Shown here: piece by piece, positions 50,423 through 59,462 of the stretch
Numbering within the stretch: the stretch's first letter is position 1
Layout of the letters: every line of letters starts with the position of its first letter
Assembly: GCA_045538735.1 (NCBI GenBank)
Contig: JAZSRY010000035.1
Span: 1-64,000, forward strand
Direction: 5' to 3'
Source: SIG459 sp045538735
GTDB taxonomy: Bacteria; Bacillota; Clostridia; Oscillospirales; Oscillospiraceae
Length of the DNA stretch: 64,000 bases
Program-made: the position numbers and the translations under genes
The notes under the pieces: model-generated
Databases searched by the model: none
What the model saw: the letters and a program-made list of their open reading frames with translations, nothing else
Told to the model about the DNA's origin: nothing

Positions 50423-52153
50423 TCAGTTTTTGAGAGTATCAGCAAACTCGGTATATTTCGCAATTTTTTCAGCGCATTTAGCCTGAGATTCATCGCGGAC
50501 AAGGAGATAAACCTTAACCTTGGGTTCGGTTCCGGAGGGACGTACAATAAAGCTGCTTCCATCTGCGAGCTCAAAATAGAGAACGTTGCTGCCGGATATA
50601 TGGGTCTTACCGACAACACCAAGACCGCTTACAGAAAGGTCACCGCTCTGATAGTCGCGCATCTTTACAACGGGAACACCTGCGATTTCTGCAAGAGGCT
50701 CAGCACGGAGTCTTGCCATGAGAGCGGCCATCTTCTGGAGACCGTCAAGACCGGGCATAACAAGGTTGAGAGTCTTTTCGGCAAAGTTGCCGTATTTCTC
50801 ATAAAGACCGTCGAGAGCGTCCTTAAGGCTCATACCCTTTTCATAGTAATATGCAGCCATCTCAGCAACCATCATGGAAGCGGTAACGGCATCCTTATCG
50901 CGAACATAGTCGCCCATAAGGTAACCGTAGCTCTCCTCGTATGCAAAGATGCATTCATAGCTTCCTGCGGCTTCCCACTCAGCAATCTTCTCGGCCATAA
51001 ACTTAAAGCCGGTAAATGTGTCAACTGTATATACGCCGTTGCGCTCGCAGACTTCCTTTGCCATCTCGGTGGTAACGATGGTCTTGAGAGCGGCAGGATT
51101 TGCAGGCATGGTGCCGGTGCGAAGCTTTGCGTTGATAACATAGTCAAGAAGCAGAACACCCAGCTGGTTGCCGCTGATAGTGACATATTCGCCGGTTTCG
51201 CTCTGCCGAACCATAACGCCGATTCTGTCGGCATCAGGATCGGTGCCGATAATTATATCGCTGTTAACCTCTTTTGCAAGGTCAATGGCAAGATAAAATC
51301 CTTCGGGATTTTCAGGGTTGGGACTATCAACGGTGGGGAATGCCCCATCGATAACCATCTGCTCGGGTACGCAGTTGATATGCTTTATTCCAAGTCTGGT
51401 GAGAGCATCGGGAACAAGCTTATGGCCCGTGCCGTGGAAAGGAGTGTAGACAACATGGAACTTATCAGCAACACGCTTGACGACTTCCTTGTCAATTGCC
51501 TGACCGAGAACTCTGTCAAGGAATGCTTCATCGGTTTCGGCACCGAGAATTTCAATATTACCTGCACTGACAGCCTCATCAAAGTCAACACTCTTGAAGC
51601 CGTTAAAGATATCGATTTCGGACATCTGCTTTGCAATTTCAGAAGCCTGTCTGGGGGGAAGCTGTGCACCGTCAGACCAATATACCTTATAGCCGTTATA
51701 TTCCTTGGGATTATGGCTTGCGGTGATATTAAGACCGGCTGCAGCCCCATAATATCTTATGGCAAAACTCAGCTCAGGGGTGGGACGAAGGGCATCAAAA
51801 ATGCGCACATGGATTCCGTTTGCTGCCATAACACAAGCTGCCTCGCGGGCGAAAACTTCGCTGTTGATTCGGCAGTCATAGCATACAATAACGCCTTTTT
51901 CCTTTGCCTCCTCACCCTCAGCAGCGATTACATTGGCAAAAGCCTGAGTTGCATGACGGATGATATGAATATTCATCTGGTGAAGACCAACCTTCATGGT
52001 TCCGCGCAGACCGGCAGTGCCGAAATCAAGGGGAGCAAAAAAGCGGTTTTCGATTTCCTTTTCATCGTTTTTGATATCGTTGAGTTCTTTCCACTCACGC
52101 TCACTGAGAGAGGGGCTATCAAGCCATTTTTCGTATTCTGCTTTATAGTTCAT
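50423..52153 (-). CDS. pgcA: Phospho-sugar mutase (PgcA-type phosphoglucomutase)
   Basis: The 576-residue alpha-D-phosphohexomutase has FGTAGLRGTMKVGLHQMN, the phosphoserine loop GLNITASHNPKEYNGYKVYW (Ser about 145), metal loop GTDPDADRIGVMV, EESYGYLMGDY, and the phosphate loop RPSGTEPKVKVYL. It converts glucose-6-P to glucose-1-P for wall glycolipid synthesis. It is the last gene of the murA operon, overlapping the DUF2007 gene by 11 bases. A 531-codon open frame on the opposite strand is a shadow. Confidence 0.95.
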   Translation of the reverse strand: MNYKAEYEKWLDSPSLSEREWKELNDIKNDEKEIENRFFAPLDFGTAGLRGTMKVGLHQMNIHIIRHATQAFANVIAAEGEEAKEKGVIVCYDCRINSEVFAREAACVMAANGIHVRIFDALRPTPELSFAIRYYGAAAGLNITASHNPKEYNGYKVYWSDGAQLPPRQASEIAKQMSEIDIFNGFKSVDFDEAVSAGNIEILGAETDEAFLDRVLGQAIDKEVVKRVADKFHVVYTPFHGTGHKLVPDALTRLGIKHINCVPEQMVIDGAFPTVDSPNPENPEGFYLAIDLAKEVNSDIIIGTDPDADRIGVMVRQSETGEYVTISGNQLGVLLLDYVINAKLRTGTMPANPAALKTIVTTEMAKEVCERNGVYTVDTFTGFKFMAEKIAEWEAAGSYECIFAYEESYGYLMGDYVRDKDAVTASMMVAEMAAYYYEKGMSLKDALDGLYEKYGNFAEKTLNLVMPGLDGLQKMAALMARLRAEPLAEIAGVPVVKMRDYQSGDLSVSGLGVVGKTHISGSNVLYFELADGSSFIVRPSGTEPKVKVYLLVRDESQAKCAEKIAKYTEFADTLKN

Positions 52154-52448
52154 CAGGTTCAGCCTCCATTAATTCATTTGCCTGTTCATACATAGTTTCG
52201 GGAACATAGATGTAGCTTCCTGTTCCCGACATTCCCAAGACGAGCTTTCCGAAATCTCCGTCACCTGGGTGGGTTACCATTGCAGGGATACCAAACGACT
52301 CCAGCATACTGACTATCATAGTATCTGCCATATCAAGACTTGTAATATGAATCAGAAGCTTGGGAGACACGGGTTCGCCCAGCTCGTTCTTAGGCCATTT
52401 TTTGTAAAGTTCACCGGGTTTGGGTTTTCGTCCGAATTGCTCAAACAT
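52143..52448 (-). CDS. DUF2007-like putative signal-transducing protein
   Basis: The 101-residue protein has LLIHITSLDMADTMIVSMLESFGIPAMV and SYIYVPETMYEQANELM, the two-alpha/beta layout of DUF2007, a PII-like small fold of unknown ligand. It lies between rlmH and pgcA and overlaps pgcA by 11 bases. Confidence 0.75.
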   Translation of the reverse strand: MFEQFGRKPKPGELYKKWPKNELGEPVSPKLLIHITSLDMADTMIVSMLESFGIPAMVTHPGDGDFGKLVLGMSGTGSYIYVPETMYEQANELMEAEPDEL

Positions 52449-52469
52449 AATAATCTATCCTTTCCCGAT

Positions 52470-52952
52470 CTATTTATGGTATTTGCTTCCTTCAATTATT
52501 GTGAATGCACGGTAAATCTGCTCGCCTACCATCACTCTTGCAAGATGATGAGGAAAAGTCATTCTTGACATAGAAAGGCGAAGATCGGCCTTATTTTTAA
52601 TCCGGTCTGAAAGACCGCAGCTGCCACCTATTATAAAGCAGATTTTGCTCTTACCGGAATTTTTCCACTTCTCAAAAATCTCCGCAAGCTCAATACTGCT
52701 CTTCATATGTCCTTCGATGCACATAGCGCAAAGAACAGCTCCCGAAGGAATCTGTTTTTCAATTTCAGCAGCTTCTTTCTCGAGAGCCACGGAAATTTCC
52801 TTCTCGGAGGGGTTTTCGGGAAGCCTTTGTTCGGTAAGCTCTACGAGTTCAAACTTACAGTAAGCTCCAAGCCTTTTCCTGTATTCTTCAAAGGCGCTGA
52901 TATAATGCTTTTCTTTCATCTTGCCAACACAAATCAGCTTGACGCTCAGCAT
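52470..52952 (-). CDS. rlmH: 23S rRNA (pseudouridine1915-N3)-methyltransferase
   Basis: SPOUT methyltransferase acting on helix 69 of the ribosome. The 160-residue protein starts LSVKLICVGKMKEKHY and has FIIGGSCGLSDRIKNKADLRLSMSRMTFPHHLARV (the knot, positions about 103-138) and the invariant C terminus EGSKYHK. It overlaps the upstream metallo-hydrolase gene by seven bases. Confidence 0.97.
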   Translation of the reverse strand: MLSVKLICVGKMKEKHYISAFEEYRKRLGAYCKFELVELTEQRLPENPSEKEISVALEKEAAEIEKQIPSGAVLCAMCIEGHMKSSIELAEIFEKWKNSGKSKICFIIGGSCGLSDRIKNKADLRLSMSRMTFPHHLARVMVGEQIYRAFTIIEGSKYHK

Positions 52953-53725
52953 TTATCTTCACCGCCTATCTCAAGACTGAGGAGCTCTGCTTCGGGTGCA
53001 ACATATATCTTCGCTTCCCTGCCGGCAAGCGCTGAGCTGACAGCGGAAAAAGCCTTGGAGGGAGTATTGTTTTCCTTACTCAAATGGCCCAGAATAAAAT
53101 ATTTTGTGCCGTCAGTGCATAGCTTGGATGCAAGAGCGGCGCAGTCATGATTAGATAAATGGCCTTGCGGAGAAAGAATTCTCTTTTTCAGATGATATGG
53201 ATATACACCGTAGCGCAACATATCTATATCATGGTTTGACTCGATAACAACTGCATCGGCACCGCGAAGTCCCATGTAGACTTCATCGGAAACATATCCC
53301 GTATCCGTGGCGAAAGAAAAGATCTGCTCCCCTTCTATTCTGTATCCTACACTCTCATCCGTGTCATGACTTGTTGAAAAAGAGCTGACTTTTACATCGT
53401 CAAAGGAAATTTCCGAGCCAACGGGCATTATTTTAATCAATTCGGAAGAACATGACAAAGAATTGGTTAAATAAGATGCTGTTGAGCGGGGACAGAGCAC
53501 TTTTATGGGATAATATTTAGTCAGCATTCTGAGGCCGCAGATGTGGTCGTGATGCTGATGAGTAATGAGTATTGCGTCAATATCTTTTGGAGAAAGAGAA
53601 TTATCCGAAAGACTTGAACAAATACGGCGCATAGAAATTCCTGCATCGATAAGAAAATTTTTGCCATTGACGGAAATAAGAGTGCAGTTGCCACGGCTTC
53701 CGCTGGCAAATGTACAAATTTTCAT
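52946..53725 (-). CDS. MBL-fold metallo-hydrolase, YycJ/WalJ type
   Basis: The 259-residue protein begins KICTFASGSRGNCTLI and has DAGIS, the zinc motif ITHQHHDHICGL, FATDTGYVSDEV, ESNHDIDML and GHLSNHDC. YycJ is an exonuclease-like protein that links cell division and DNA metabolism in low-GC Gram-positives, where it also lies near rlmH. Gene order murA-yycJ-rlmH is tight (5 and -7 bases). Confidence 0.92.
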   Translation of the reverse strand: MKICTFASGSRGNCTLISVNGKNFLIDAGISMRRICSSLSDNSLSPKDIDAILITHQHHDHICGLRMLTKYYPIKVLCPRSTASYLTNSLSCSSELIKIMPVGSEISFDDVKVSSFSTSHDTDESVGYRIEGEQIFSFATDTGYVSDEVYMGLRGADAVVIESNHDIDMLRYGVYPYHLKKRILSPQGHLSNHDCAALASKLCTDGTKYFILGHLSKENNTPSKAFSAVSSALAGREAKIYVAPEAELLSLEIGGEDKC

Positions 53726-53730
53726 TAAAC

Positions 53731-55035
53731 TTAAACTGCTTCCCCTATGCTGGTGTAATCGGACTTGGGGTCGGGGTCGGAAACCTTGGCGATATCTGCG
53801 CCGAGATTTCTGAGCTTACCTACAAAATCCTGATATCCACGCTCAATATAGATGATGTCCTCTATAGTAGTTGTACCCTCTGCACAGAGACCCGCAATAA
53901 CCATTGCGGCACCTGCGCGAAGATCGCATGCGGCAACGCGTGCGCCATATAGTTTATTGACACCCTGGATGACAGCGGTTTTTCCGTCAACCTGGATTTC
54001 AGCGCCCATCTTGCGAAGCTCATTTACATATTTATAGCGGTTATCCCATACACCCTCGGTAACAACGCTGGTGCCGTTGGCTATTGCCAGAACGGTGCTT
54101 ACCTGAGGCTGCATATCTGTGGGAAAACCGGGATAAGGAAGGGTCTTGATATTGGTGTGAGTAAGTTCACCGCTGCTTCTTACGGTAACAAAGTCCTCTC
54201 CCTCATCTATCTCAACGCCCATTTCGAGAAGCTTTGCGCTTATGCAGTCAAGATGCTTGGGAATGACGTTAGTGAGAGTAACCTCGCCGCCGGTGCCTGC
54301 AACAGCAGCCATATAGGTTCCCGCCTCAATCTGGTCAGGAATGAGGCAATAGGTGCCGCCGTGAAGTTTTTCAACGCCGCGTACCTTGATAACATCGGTA
54401 CCTGCACCGCGGATGTCAGCGCCCATGGAGTTGAGGAAGTTTGCAAGATCAACAATATGAGGCTCACGGGCAACATTTTCAATAACTGTGACGCCGGAGG
54501 CCATTGTAGCTGCAATCATAACATTGATGGTTGCGCCCACAGAAACTTTGTCGAGATAAATGCGGGCACCTTTGAGCCGGCCGCCCTTGGCTTCGGCCTT
54601 TATAAAGCCGCGGCTTATATCCATAACTGCACCAAGAGCCTTCATACCCTTGATGTGCTGGTCAATGGGTCTAACGCCAAAATTGCATCCACCGGGCATG
54701 GTGGTGCTTGCCTTGCCGAAACGGCCAAGCATGGAGCCGATAAGATAATAGGACGCTCTTATCTGACGGGTAAGCTCATAAATATCATCGGAAAGATGAA
54801 CATTGGTGCAATCAATATCAAAAGTGTTGTTATTGACAAAACTGATTTTTGCGCCCATAAGAGAAAGCATTTCCAGAAGCTTGGTAGTATCGCTTATCTG
54901 AGGAATATTCTCAATACGGCAAACACCGTCTACCATAAGGGCAGCGGGTATAATTGCAACTGCAGCGTTTTTTGCGCCGGATATATCAACTTGTCCAAAG
55001 AGCTTTTTACCGCCCTTGACTATATATTTATCCAA
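53731..55035 (-). CDS. murA: UDP-N-acetylglucosamine 1-carboxyvinyltransferase
   Basis: First committed step of peptidoglycan synthesis. The 434-residue protein has GQVDISGAKNAAVAIIPAALM (Lys and Asn of the active site), the fosfomycin-target Cys in MPGGCNFGVRPIDQHIKG (about 115-120), and PGFPTDMQPQ. Being first in the operon, it sets expression of yycJ, rlmH, DUF2007 and pgcA genes. Confidence 0.97.
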   Translation of the reverse strand: MDKYIVKGGKKLFGQVDISGAKNAAVAIIPAALMVDGVCRIENIPQISDTTKLLEMLSLMGAKISFVNNNTFDIDCTNVHLSDDIYELTRQIRASYYLIGSMLGRFGKASTTMPGGCNFGVRPIDQHIKGMKALGAVMDISRGFIKAEAKGGRLKGARIYLDKVSVGATINVMIAATMASGVTVIENVAREPHIVDLANFLNSMGADIRGAGTDVIKVRGVEKLHGGTYCLIPDQIEAGTYMAAVAGTGGEVTLTNVIPKHLDCISAKLLEMGVEIDEGEDFVTVRSSGELTHTNIKTLPYPGFPTDMQPQVSTVLAIANGTSVVTEGVWDNRYKYVNELRKMGAEIQVDGKTAVIQGVNKLYGARVAACDLRAGAAMVIAGLCAEGTTTIEDIIYIERGYQDFVGKLRNLGADIAKVSDPDPKSDYTSIGEAV

Positions 55036-55154
55036 AATAACACCAACCTAATAGGTAATAATCGATTAAAGGTTATCACACTATAACCCAATTTCAAATG
55101 TTACCATAACAAGATAAAAATTGCAAGTTATTTGATGGATTTGAAATGCAATGC

Positions 55155-55697
55155 CTAGTTCAAGCTGTCAAGATACATTTTTGCCTTCAATATTGCTATT
55201 ATTGTCTTTGCATCGCATAGCTCATTTTTCATAACCATATCAACAAGAGTGTTGAGAGGATATTTGATAACATCAAGGTATTCACCCTCGTCAAGATGTG
55301 CATTGCCCTTTTTCAGACCGAGCGCAAGATAGGCGTATAGCTTTTCGTGGCAATAACCGGGAGAAGGATAAAATTCGCCCAGATAGATATATTCCTCGGC
55401 AGTGAAACCCGTTTCCTCGGAAAGCTCTCTTACCGCGCACTCAAAGGGGTCCTCCCCTTTTTCAAGCTTACCTGCAGGGGTTTCAATTATGCTTTTTCCA
55501 AAGCAGTAGCGAAACTGTCTGACGCAGTATACATCGCCGTTTTCATCAACAGGAATGACGGTCACGCCGCCGTCATGCTCGATAATTTCACGGATAGCTT
55601 TGCTGCCGTCAATAAGTTCAACCTCATCAACATGCAGATGCACTATCCTTCCCTTGAAAATATCTTTGCTGCTTATTTTCTTTTCGGTATATTCCAA
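55155..55697 (-). CDS. NUDIX hydrolase, ADP-ribose pyrophosphatase type
   Basis: The protein (about 180 residues) carries the full NUDIX box GKLEKGEDPFECAVRELSEETGF and upstream PVDENGDVYCVRQFRY. It matches NudF-like ADP-ribose pyrophosphatases in length. I prefer TTG 55697 (MEYTEKKISSKDIF), because GAGGGGTG lies about seven bases upstream; ATG 55715 would overlap that site. It stands alone between murA and the promoter of a small plus-strand gene. Confidence 0.88.
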   Translation of the reverse strand: MEYTEKKISSKDIFKGRIVHLHVDEVELIDGSKAIREIIEHDGGVTVIPVDENGDVYCVRQFRYCFGKSIIETPAGKLEKGEDPFECAVRELSEETGFTAEEYIYLGEFYPSPGYCHEKLYAYLALGLKKGNAHLDEGEYLDVIKYPLNTLVDMVMKNELCDAKTIIAILKAKMYLDSLN

Positions 55698-55766
55698 AAT
55701 ATTCACACCCCTCATTTAGTTTTTATATTTTAACATATTTATATTTTCATTTCCATATTTTTTGCA

Positions 55767-55795
55767 TTTATTGAAGCTTTTAATGGTAATATAAT
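55767..55795 (+). promoter_or_regulatory. Promoter of small ORF at 55831
   Basis: TTTATT (55767-55772) and TATAAT (55790-55795), 17-bp spacer, 35 bases before the start. Confidence 0.55.
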
Positions 55796-55830
55796 TCACA
55801 TATATATCAATTTCTTTGAGGTAGATAAAT

Positions 55831-56085
55831 ATGAAATTGCAAATCGTATGTAACAAGTGCATTATATTCACGTTGCCTTCTCATCATCCTGCTGCAGAAG
55901 AGGCTATTAATAAAGTGGTACATAAAATTCAACTGGAAAACTCAATGCCCACTTGGGAAAAAATAAGAGTAGATGCTTACAGTTGCGAAAAGGAATGTTT
56001 GTATTTCGTCTATCCCGAAGAAATACAGAAGATATGCATAGCTTCCTTTGCCCTGCCATATTTGGGCGATTATTTTACAGAATAG
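55831..56085 (+). CDS. Small protein of unknown function
   Basis: The 84-residue product (MKLQIVCNKCIIFTLPSHHPAAEEA...) has a CNKC pair near the N terminus, two further Cys (SCEKECLYF), and a C-terminal aromatic tail (LPYLGDYFTE). There is no signal peptide. GAGGTAG precedes the start and a promoter is visible. It lies just ahead of the smpB promoter. I do not recognise it. Confidence 0.65.
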   Translation: MKLQIVCNKCIIFTLPSHHPAAEEAINKVVHKIQLENSMPTWEKIRVDAYSCEKECLYFVYPEEIQKICIASFALPYLGDYFTE

Positions 56086-56107
56086 ACTTTTTTTATTCGC
56101 TTAGTTA

Positions 56108-56116
56108 TGTTATAAT
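56108..56116 (+). promoter_or_regulatory. Extended -10 promoter of smpB operon
   Basis: TGTTATAAT (TGn plus TATAAT) lies 31 bases before the smpB start; the -35 region is weak, as usual for extended -10 promoters. Confidence 0.65.
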
Positions 56117-56147
56117 GCATTGAAATTTTTGGTGAAGGAGGAAGAAT

Positions 56148-56615
56148 ATGTCTCCAAAGGCACAGGGAGTTAAACAGGCTGCTGCCAACAGAAAAGCTTT
56201 TCACGACTATTTTGTGCTTGAACGATATGAAGCGGGCATTGAGCTTTTCGGCACAGAAGTTAAGTCCATACGGGCAGGAACATTGAACCTTAAGGATTCC
56301 TTCTGCACCATTAAAGACGGCGAGATATTTATCCGCGGAATGCACATAAGCCCCTACGAACAGGGCAACATTTTCAACCGCGACCCCATGCGCGCCCGCC
56401 GTCTGCTGATGCATAAAAAAGAGATACTAAAGCTCAACTCAAAAGTTATGCAGGACGGACTTGCTCTTGTTCCCCTTTCCGTTTATTTCAAGGACAGCCG
56501 CGTTAAGGTTGAAGTAGGCCTTTGCAAGGGCAAAAAGCTCTATGATAAGCGCGAGAGCGAGGCAAAGCGTCAGGCTGACAGAGATATTGACAGAACATTA
56601 AAAAACTACAGATAA
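56148..56615 (+). CDS. smpB: SsrA-binding protein
   Basis: Binds tmRNA and takes it to stalled ribosomes. The 155-residue protein has NRKAFHDYFVLERYEAGIELFGTEVKSIR and INLKD-like TLNLKDSFC, HISPYEQGN, and the basic C-terminal tail KLYDKRESEAKRQADRDIDR. GAAGGAGGAAG precedes the start. The ssrA gene lies 1.4 kb downstream on the same strand. Confidence 0.97.
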   Translation: MSPKAQGVKQAAANRKAFHDYFVLERYEAGIELFGTEVKSIRAGTLNLKDSFCTIKDGEIFIRGMHISPYEQGNIFNRDPMRARRLLMHKKEILKLNSKVMQDGLALVPLSVYFKDSRVKVEVGLCKGKKLYDKRESEAKRQADRDIDRTLKNYR

Positions 56616-56630
56616 ATCAGGAGGAAAACT

Positions 56631-57146
56631 ATGAATCCCATCGTAACCATCAAGATGGAAAACGGCTCTGTCATCAAGGCCGAGCTCTATCCCGAAATCG
56701 CACCTAACACCGTTAATAATTTCATTTCCCTCATCAACAAGGGCTTTTACAACGACAAGATTTTCCACCGTGTAATCCCCGGTTTTATGATTCAGGGTGG
56801 CTGCCCCAACGGCAACGGCATGGGTGGTCCCGGCTACCATATCAAGGGCGAGTTTGCGTCCAACGGCTTTAAGAACGACCTTAAGCATACTCCCGGTGTC
56901 CTCTCTATGGCCCGCGCTTCGGACCCCAACTCTGCCGGCAGCCAGTTCTTCATTATGCATGAAGCTGCTCCCTATCTTGACGGTCAGTATGCCGCATTCG
57001 GCAAGGTTATTGAAGGCATGGATGTTGTTGACCGCATTGCCCGCGCCAACCGCAACTTTGCCGATAAACCCATTCAACCCCAGAGAATGGCAAAGGTCAC
57101 CGTAAAGACCTTTGATGTTGAATATCCCGAGCCCAAGAAGGCATAA
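56631..57146 (+). CDS. Cyclophilin-type peptidylprolyl isomerase
   Basis: The 171-residue cytoplasmic cyclophilin has FHRVIPGFMIQGG (catalytic Arg), GSQFFI and AAFGKVIEGMDVVDRI. There is no signal peptide. It lies 15 bases after smpB with AGGAGG upstream, and three bases before the SDR gene. Confidence 0.95.
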   Translation: MNPIVTIKMENGSVIKAELYPEIAPNTVNNFISLINKGFYNDKIFHRVIPGFMIQGGCPNGNGMGGPGYHIKGEFASNGFKNDLKHTPGVLSMARASDPNSAGSQFFIMHEAAPYLDGQYAAFGKVIEGMDVVDRIARANRNFADKPIQPQRMAKVTVKTFDVEYPEPKKA

Positions 57147-57149
57147 GAA

Positions 57150-57908
57150 ATGAAAATCGCTCTTATAACCGGCGCTTCCGCAGGTCTCGGTCTGCAGTTT
57201 GTGGCTCAGCTTGAAGAGAATTTTCCTGAAATCAACGAAGTTTGGCTCATAGCAAGATCGGAAGATAAACTTATGGAGGCAGCAAAGTGCCTTAAGAAAG
57301 CTTCCGGCCGTATACTCCCTCTCGATCTTACTAATGAAGATGATCTGGATAAATTCGGAAGATTGCTTGACGACGAAAATCCTGAAATTTTGCTTCTGGT
57401 AAATAACGCAGGCTGCGGCTATCTGGCAAATGTTGGGGAGACAGATTACCGTATTCAGACAGGTATGGTTGACCTTAACATTAGAGCATTGACCGCTGTT
57501 ACAAGCCTTTGCATACCTTACATCAGCAGAGGCGGAAGAATTATTAATATAAGCTCAATTGCTTCATTCTGCCCCAATCCCCGAATGACTGTTTACAGCG
57601 CAAGCAAGTCTTATGTTTCTGCATTCAGCCGCGGCATAGGAGAAGAGCTTAAATGTCACGGAATCAAGGTCACCTCTGTATGCTCAGGTCCGATGAGCAC
57701 AGGATTTTTGGACATAGCCGGCATACGCGGCAACTCCAAGACCTTTGATCTGCTCCCCTTCTGCAATCCTGAAATGGTAGTTGCCGGCTCCTATAAGGCA
57801 TCGAAAAAAGGTCGTGCAGTTTATACTCCGAGATTGTTTTTTAAGTTCTATCGTTTCGTAGCAAAAATTTTGCCTCAGTCTCTTATGGTAAAGTTTACTA
57901 AAACATGA
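57150..57908 (+). CDS. Short-chain dehydrogenase/reductase
   Basis: The 252-residue protein has the NAD(P) motif TGASAGLGLQF, NNAG, the catalytic Ser in INISSIASF, and YSASKSYV (Tyr, Lys). The C-terminal stretch (FFKFYRFVAKILPQSLMVKF) resembles DltE/YqjQ-like SDRs; the substrate is unknown. It is the third gene of smpB-ppi-SDR and ends 61 bases before ssrA. Confidence 0.88.
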   Translation: MKIALITGASAGLGLQFVAQLEENFPEINEVWLIARSEDKLMEAAKCLKKASGRILPLDLTNEDDLDKFGRLLDDENPEILLLVNNAGCGYLANVGETDYRIQTGMVDLNIRALTAVTSLCIPYISRGGRIINISSIASFCPNPRMTVYSASKSYVSAFSRGIGEELKCHGIKVTSVCSGPMSTGFLDIAGIRGNSKTFDLLPFCNPEMVVAGSYKASKKGRAVYTPRLFFKFYRFVAKILPQSLMVKFTKT

Positions 57909-57969
57909 TATAATAACTTTAAGCTGCAATACGCAGACTCCTCAAGGGAGCATTTGCTCCCTTTCATAT

Positions 57970-58316
57970 GGGGGTGTACCGGTTTCGACGGGGGTGTAGA
58001 TGCAGGATAAGCGGGCAGATGCGCCTGACATCTTAAAAACGGGCAATTATAAATTAAAGAACAACAATAGAACTGTTCTTGCCGCTGCTTAACTAGCGGC
58101 CGTCTGCACCAAGAGGACCACGGCTTGGATGCGGGCGTCGATGAGTGGTGAACGTGCGTATGCAAAGCTTTGAGCGTACCACGCATAATGAAGCTACCGA
58201 CCCCGTCAGTGTGACATTTCACGGGCGGGTTAGGGAATATAAATAAATGTCTGCGCCCGGAGAAGGTCCTGAGGAAGCGCTTTCGGACAGGGGTTCAACT
58301 CCCCTCACCTCCACCA
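57970..58316 (+). ncRNA. ssrA: tmRNA
   Basis: The 347-base gene begins GGGGGTG-TACCGGTTTCGACGG and ends TTCAACTCCCCTCACCTCCACCA; the first seven bases pair with CACCTCC to form the acceptor stem, and CCA is encoded. The tag frame ends ...NNNRTVLAAA at the TAA 58090-58092, with a likely resume codon near 58042 (GGC, giving GNYKLKNNNRTVLAAA). smpB is close by. The 3' end borders phage-like DNA and is probably the attachment site. Confidence 0.97.
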
Positions 58317-58527
58317 CAAGGGTATTAAACAAACCTTATTTCTTCAAAGGTGGCTTTGCTGTAACGGTTTGGCTATAATACCATCACAGAAAAAGACGGT
58401 TTTCCAATCACGGAAAGCCGCCTTTTTTCGTTAATTTGGGCAAGAGAAAACCGCCCAGCGATTGCCGGACGGCTTCCCTTTACGAAAGGAGAAACTCTAT
58501 GTCTACCCTACTGGGGGACAAGTGATT
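58317..58527. other. Junction between ssrA and the prophage-like region
   Basis: No clear gene. An ssrA terminator-like hairpin lies at 58391-58428. A second GC hairpin (about 58448-58472) faces the minus strand with a TTTT tail and could end the phage transcript. A tiny frame of eight codons (MSTLLGDK) at 58500-58526 has AAAGGAG seven bases upstream; its meaning is unknown. Confidence 0.5.
58391..58428 (+). terminator. Terminator downstream of ssrA
   Basis: AAAAGACGGTTTTCC pairs with GGAAAGCCGCCTTTTTT (one mismatch, one G-U). Confidence 0.75.
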
Positions 58528-58797
58528 TTATTCGGCTTCTTTCCTTTTCTGAAAAGCTGCCTGTGCTTCCATTCTGCGCCTACGGTTTTCCTTTGCCTGT
58601 TGAGCGTTATAAAAAGCATCTAAAGACAATTCCGCTTTTCGGCGGTCTGTCTGATACTGACGCTGCCGCTTTTTCTTTTGCTCACGAAAGCAAGCATCCG
58701 CTCCGCTGCATTCTTCCTTGACACAGAAAAGACAGATTGCTGCATTCTCCCGCTCTTTCTCAGCATCCCGCTTGAGCTTCTTTTCTGATACAGCCAT
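58528..58797 (-). CDS. Phage-type small basic protein
   Basis: The 89-residue product (MAVSEKKLKRDAEKERENA...) is very rich in Lys, Arg, Glu and Gln and predicted as one long helix or coiled coil, with an early Cys pattern ICLFCVKEECSGADACF that could bind a metal. The start ATG 58797 overlaps the end of the upstream gene. It is the last gene before the element boundary. Family not recognised. Confidence 0.65.
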   Translation of the reverse strand: MAVSEKKLKRDAEKERENAAICLFCVKEECSGADACFREQKKKRQRQYQTDRRKAELSLDAFYNAQQAKENRRRRMEAQAAFQKRKEAE

Positions 58798-58799
58798 GA

Positions 58800-59435
58800 T
58801 CAAAACTTTTCAATCACTTCACCCGCAAGCTCGTCCCACTTGCTATAAAGTGCAGGATTGCGGCTGCATCTGTCATAAAGACTTGTCACAAAGTCGAATG
58901 CTTCAATATAATTATTCCCGTTCATGCCGTTACCCCTATATGCAACGGCTCTGAAAGCAGCGGCATCCTCTCTGTCATCGGTGCTATCTGCGGCAGCTTT
59001 GGCGTGCTGTGCGATCATTCTTGCCATTGTGTGATTACCGTCATTGATAGCCTTATCCATAAGCCGGGAATATTCGCTTGCATTCAGAATGCCGCTTTTC
59101 ATCAGTTCAAGGGTTGCCATGTCAAGCTGTGCCGGGTCAGCAGCAAAGGCGCTGCCGATCTCTGCAATAAAAGCATTACGCACCTCGTCCATGCGCTTTC
59201 TGTGATTGTAAAAGCCATCTCTGCGGAATTTCTCAAAGGCGGCGGCTGCTTCTGCATAATCGGCTTCATACCGTGCAGATTTTGCGGTATAGTCTGCGCC
59301 CAAACCAATCTTGCGAGGGTATGCGTTTTTCTTGCTTTCTGCGCTCTTGTAGGCATCCTTTGCGGCGGTGTATTCCTTAAACGCTTCCGCTGCAATATCG
59401 TTGATCTGTCGAATATAAGTATTGAATTTGCTCAT
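58800..59435 (-). CDS. Phage hypothetical protein, helical
   Basis: The 211-residue protein is Ala-rich and helical throughout (KEYTAAKDAYKSAESKKN, EADYAEAAAAFEKFRR). There is no signal, metal site or enzyme motif. It follows the zinc-ribbon gene and overlaps the next by about the stop codon. In position (two genes after terminase) a head or scaffold protein might be expected, but nothing in the sequence supports that. Confidence 0.65.
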   Translation of the reverse strand: MSKFNTYIRQINDIAAEAFKEYTAAKDAYKSAESKKNAYPRKIGLGADYTAKSARYEADYAEAAAAFEKFRRDGFYNHRKRMDEVRNAFIAEIGSAFAADPAQLDMATLELMKSGILNASEYSRLMDKAINDGNHTMARMIAQHAKAAADSTDDREDAAAFRAVAYRGNGMNGNNYIEAFDFVTSLYDRCSRNPALYSKWDELAGEVIEKF

Positions 59436-59462
59436 TTTTGTTACCTCATTTCATATTATTTT

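Noticed and set aside
50600..52195. 531-codon open frame opposite pgcA
   Set aside because: Entirely antisense to a gene with all phosphohexomutase motifs; no ribosome binding site and no recognisable motif.
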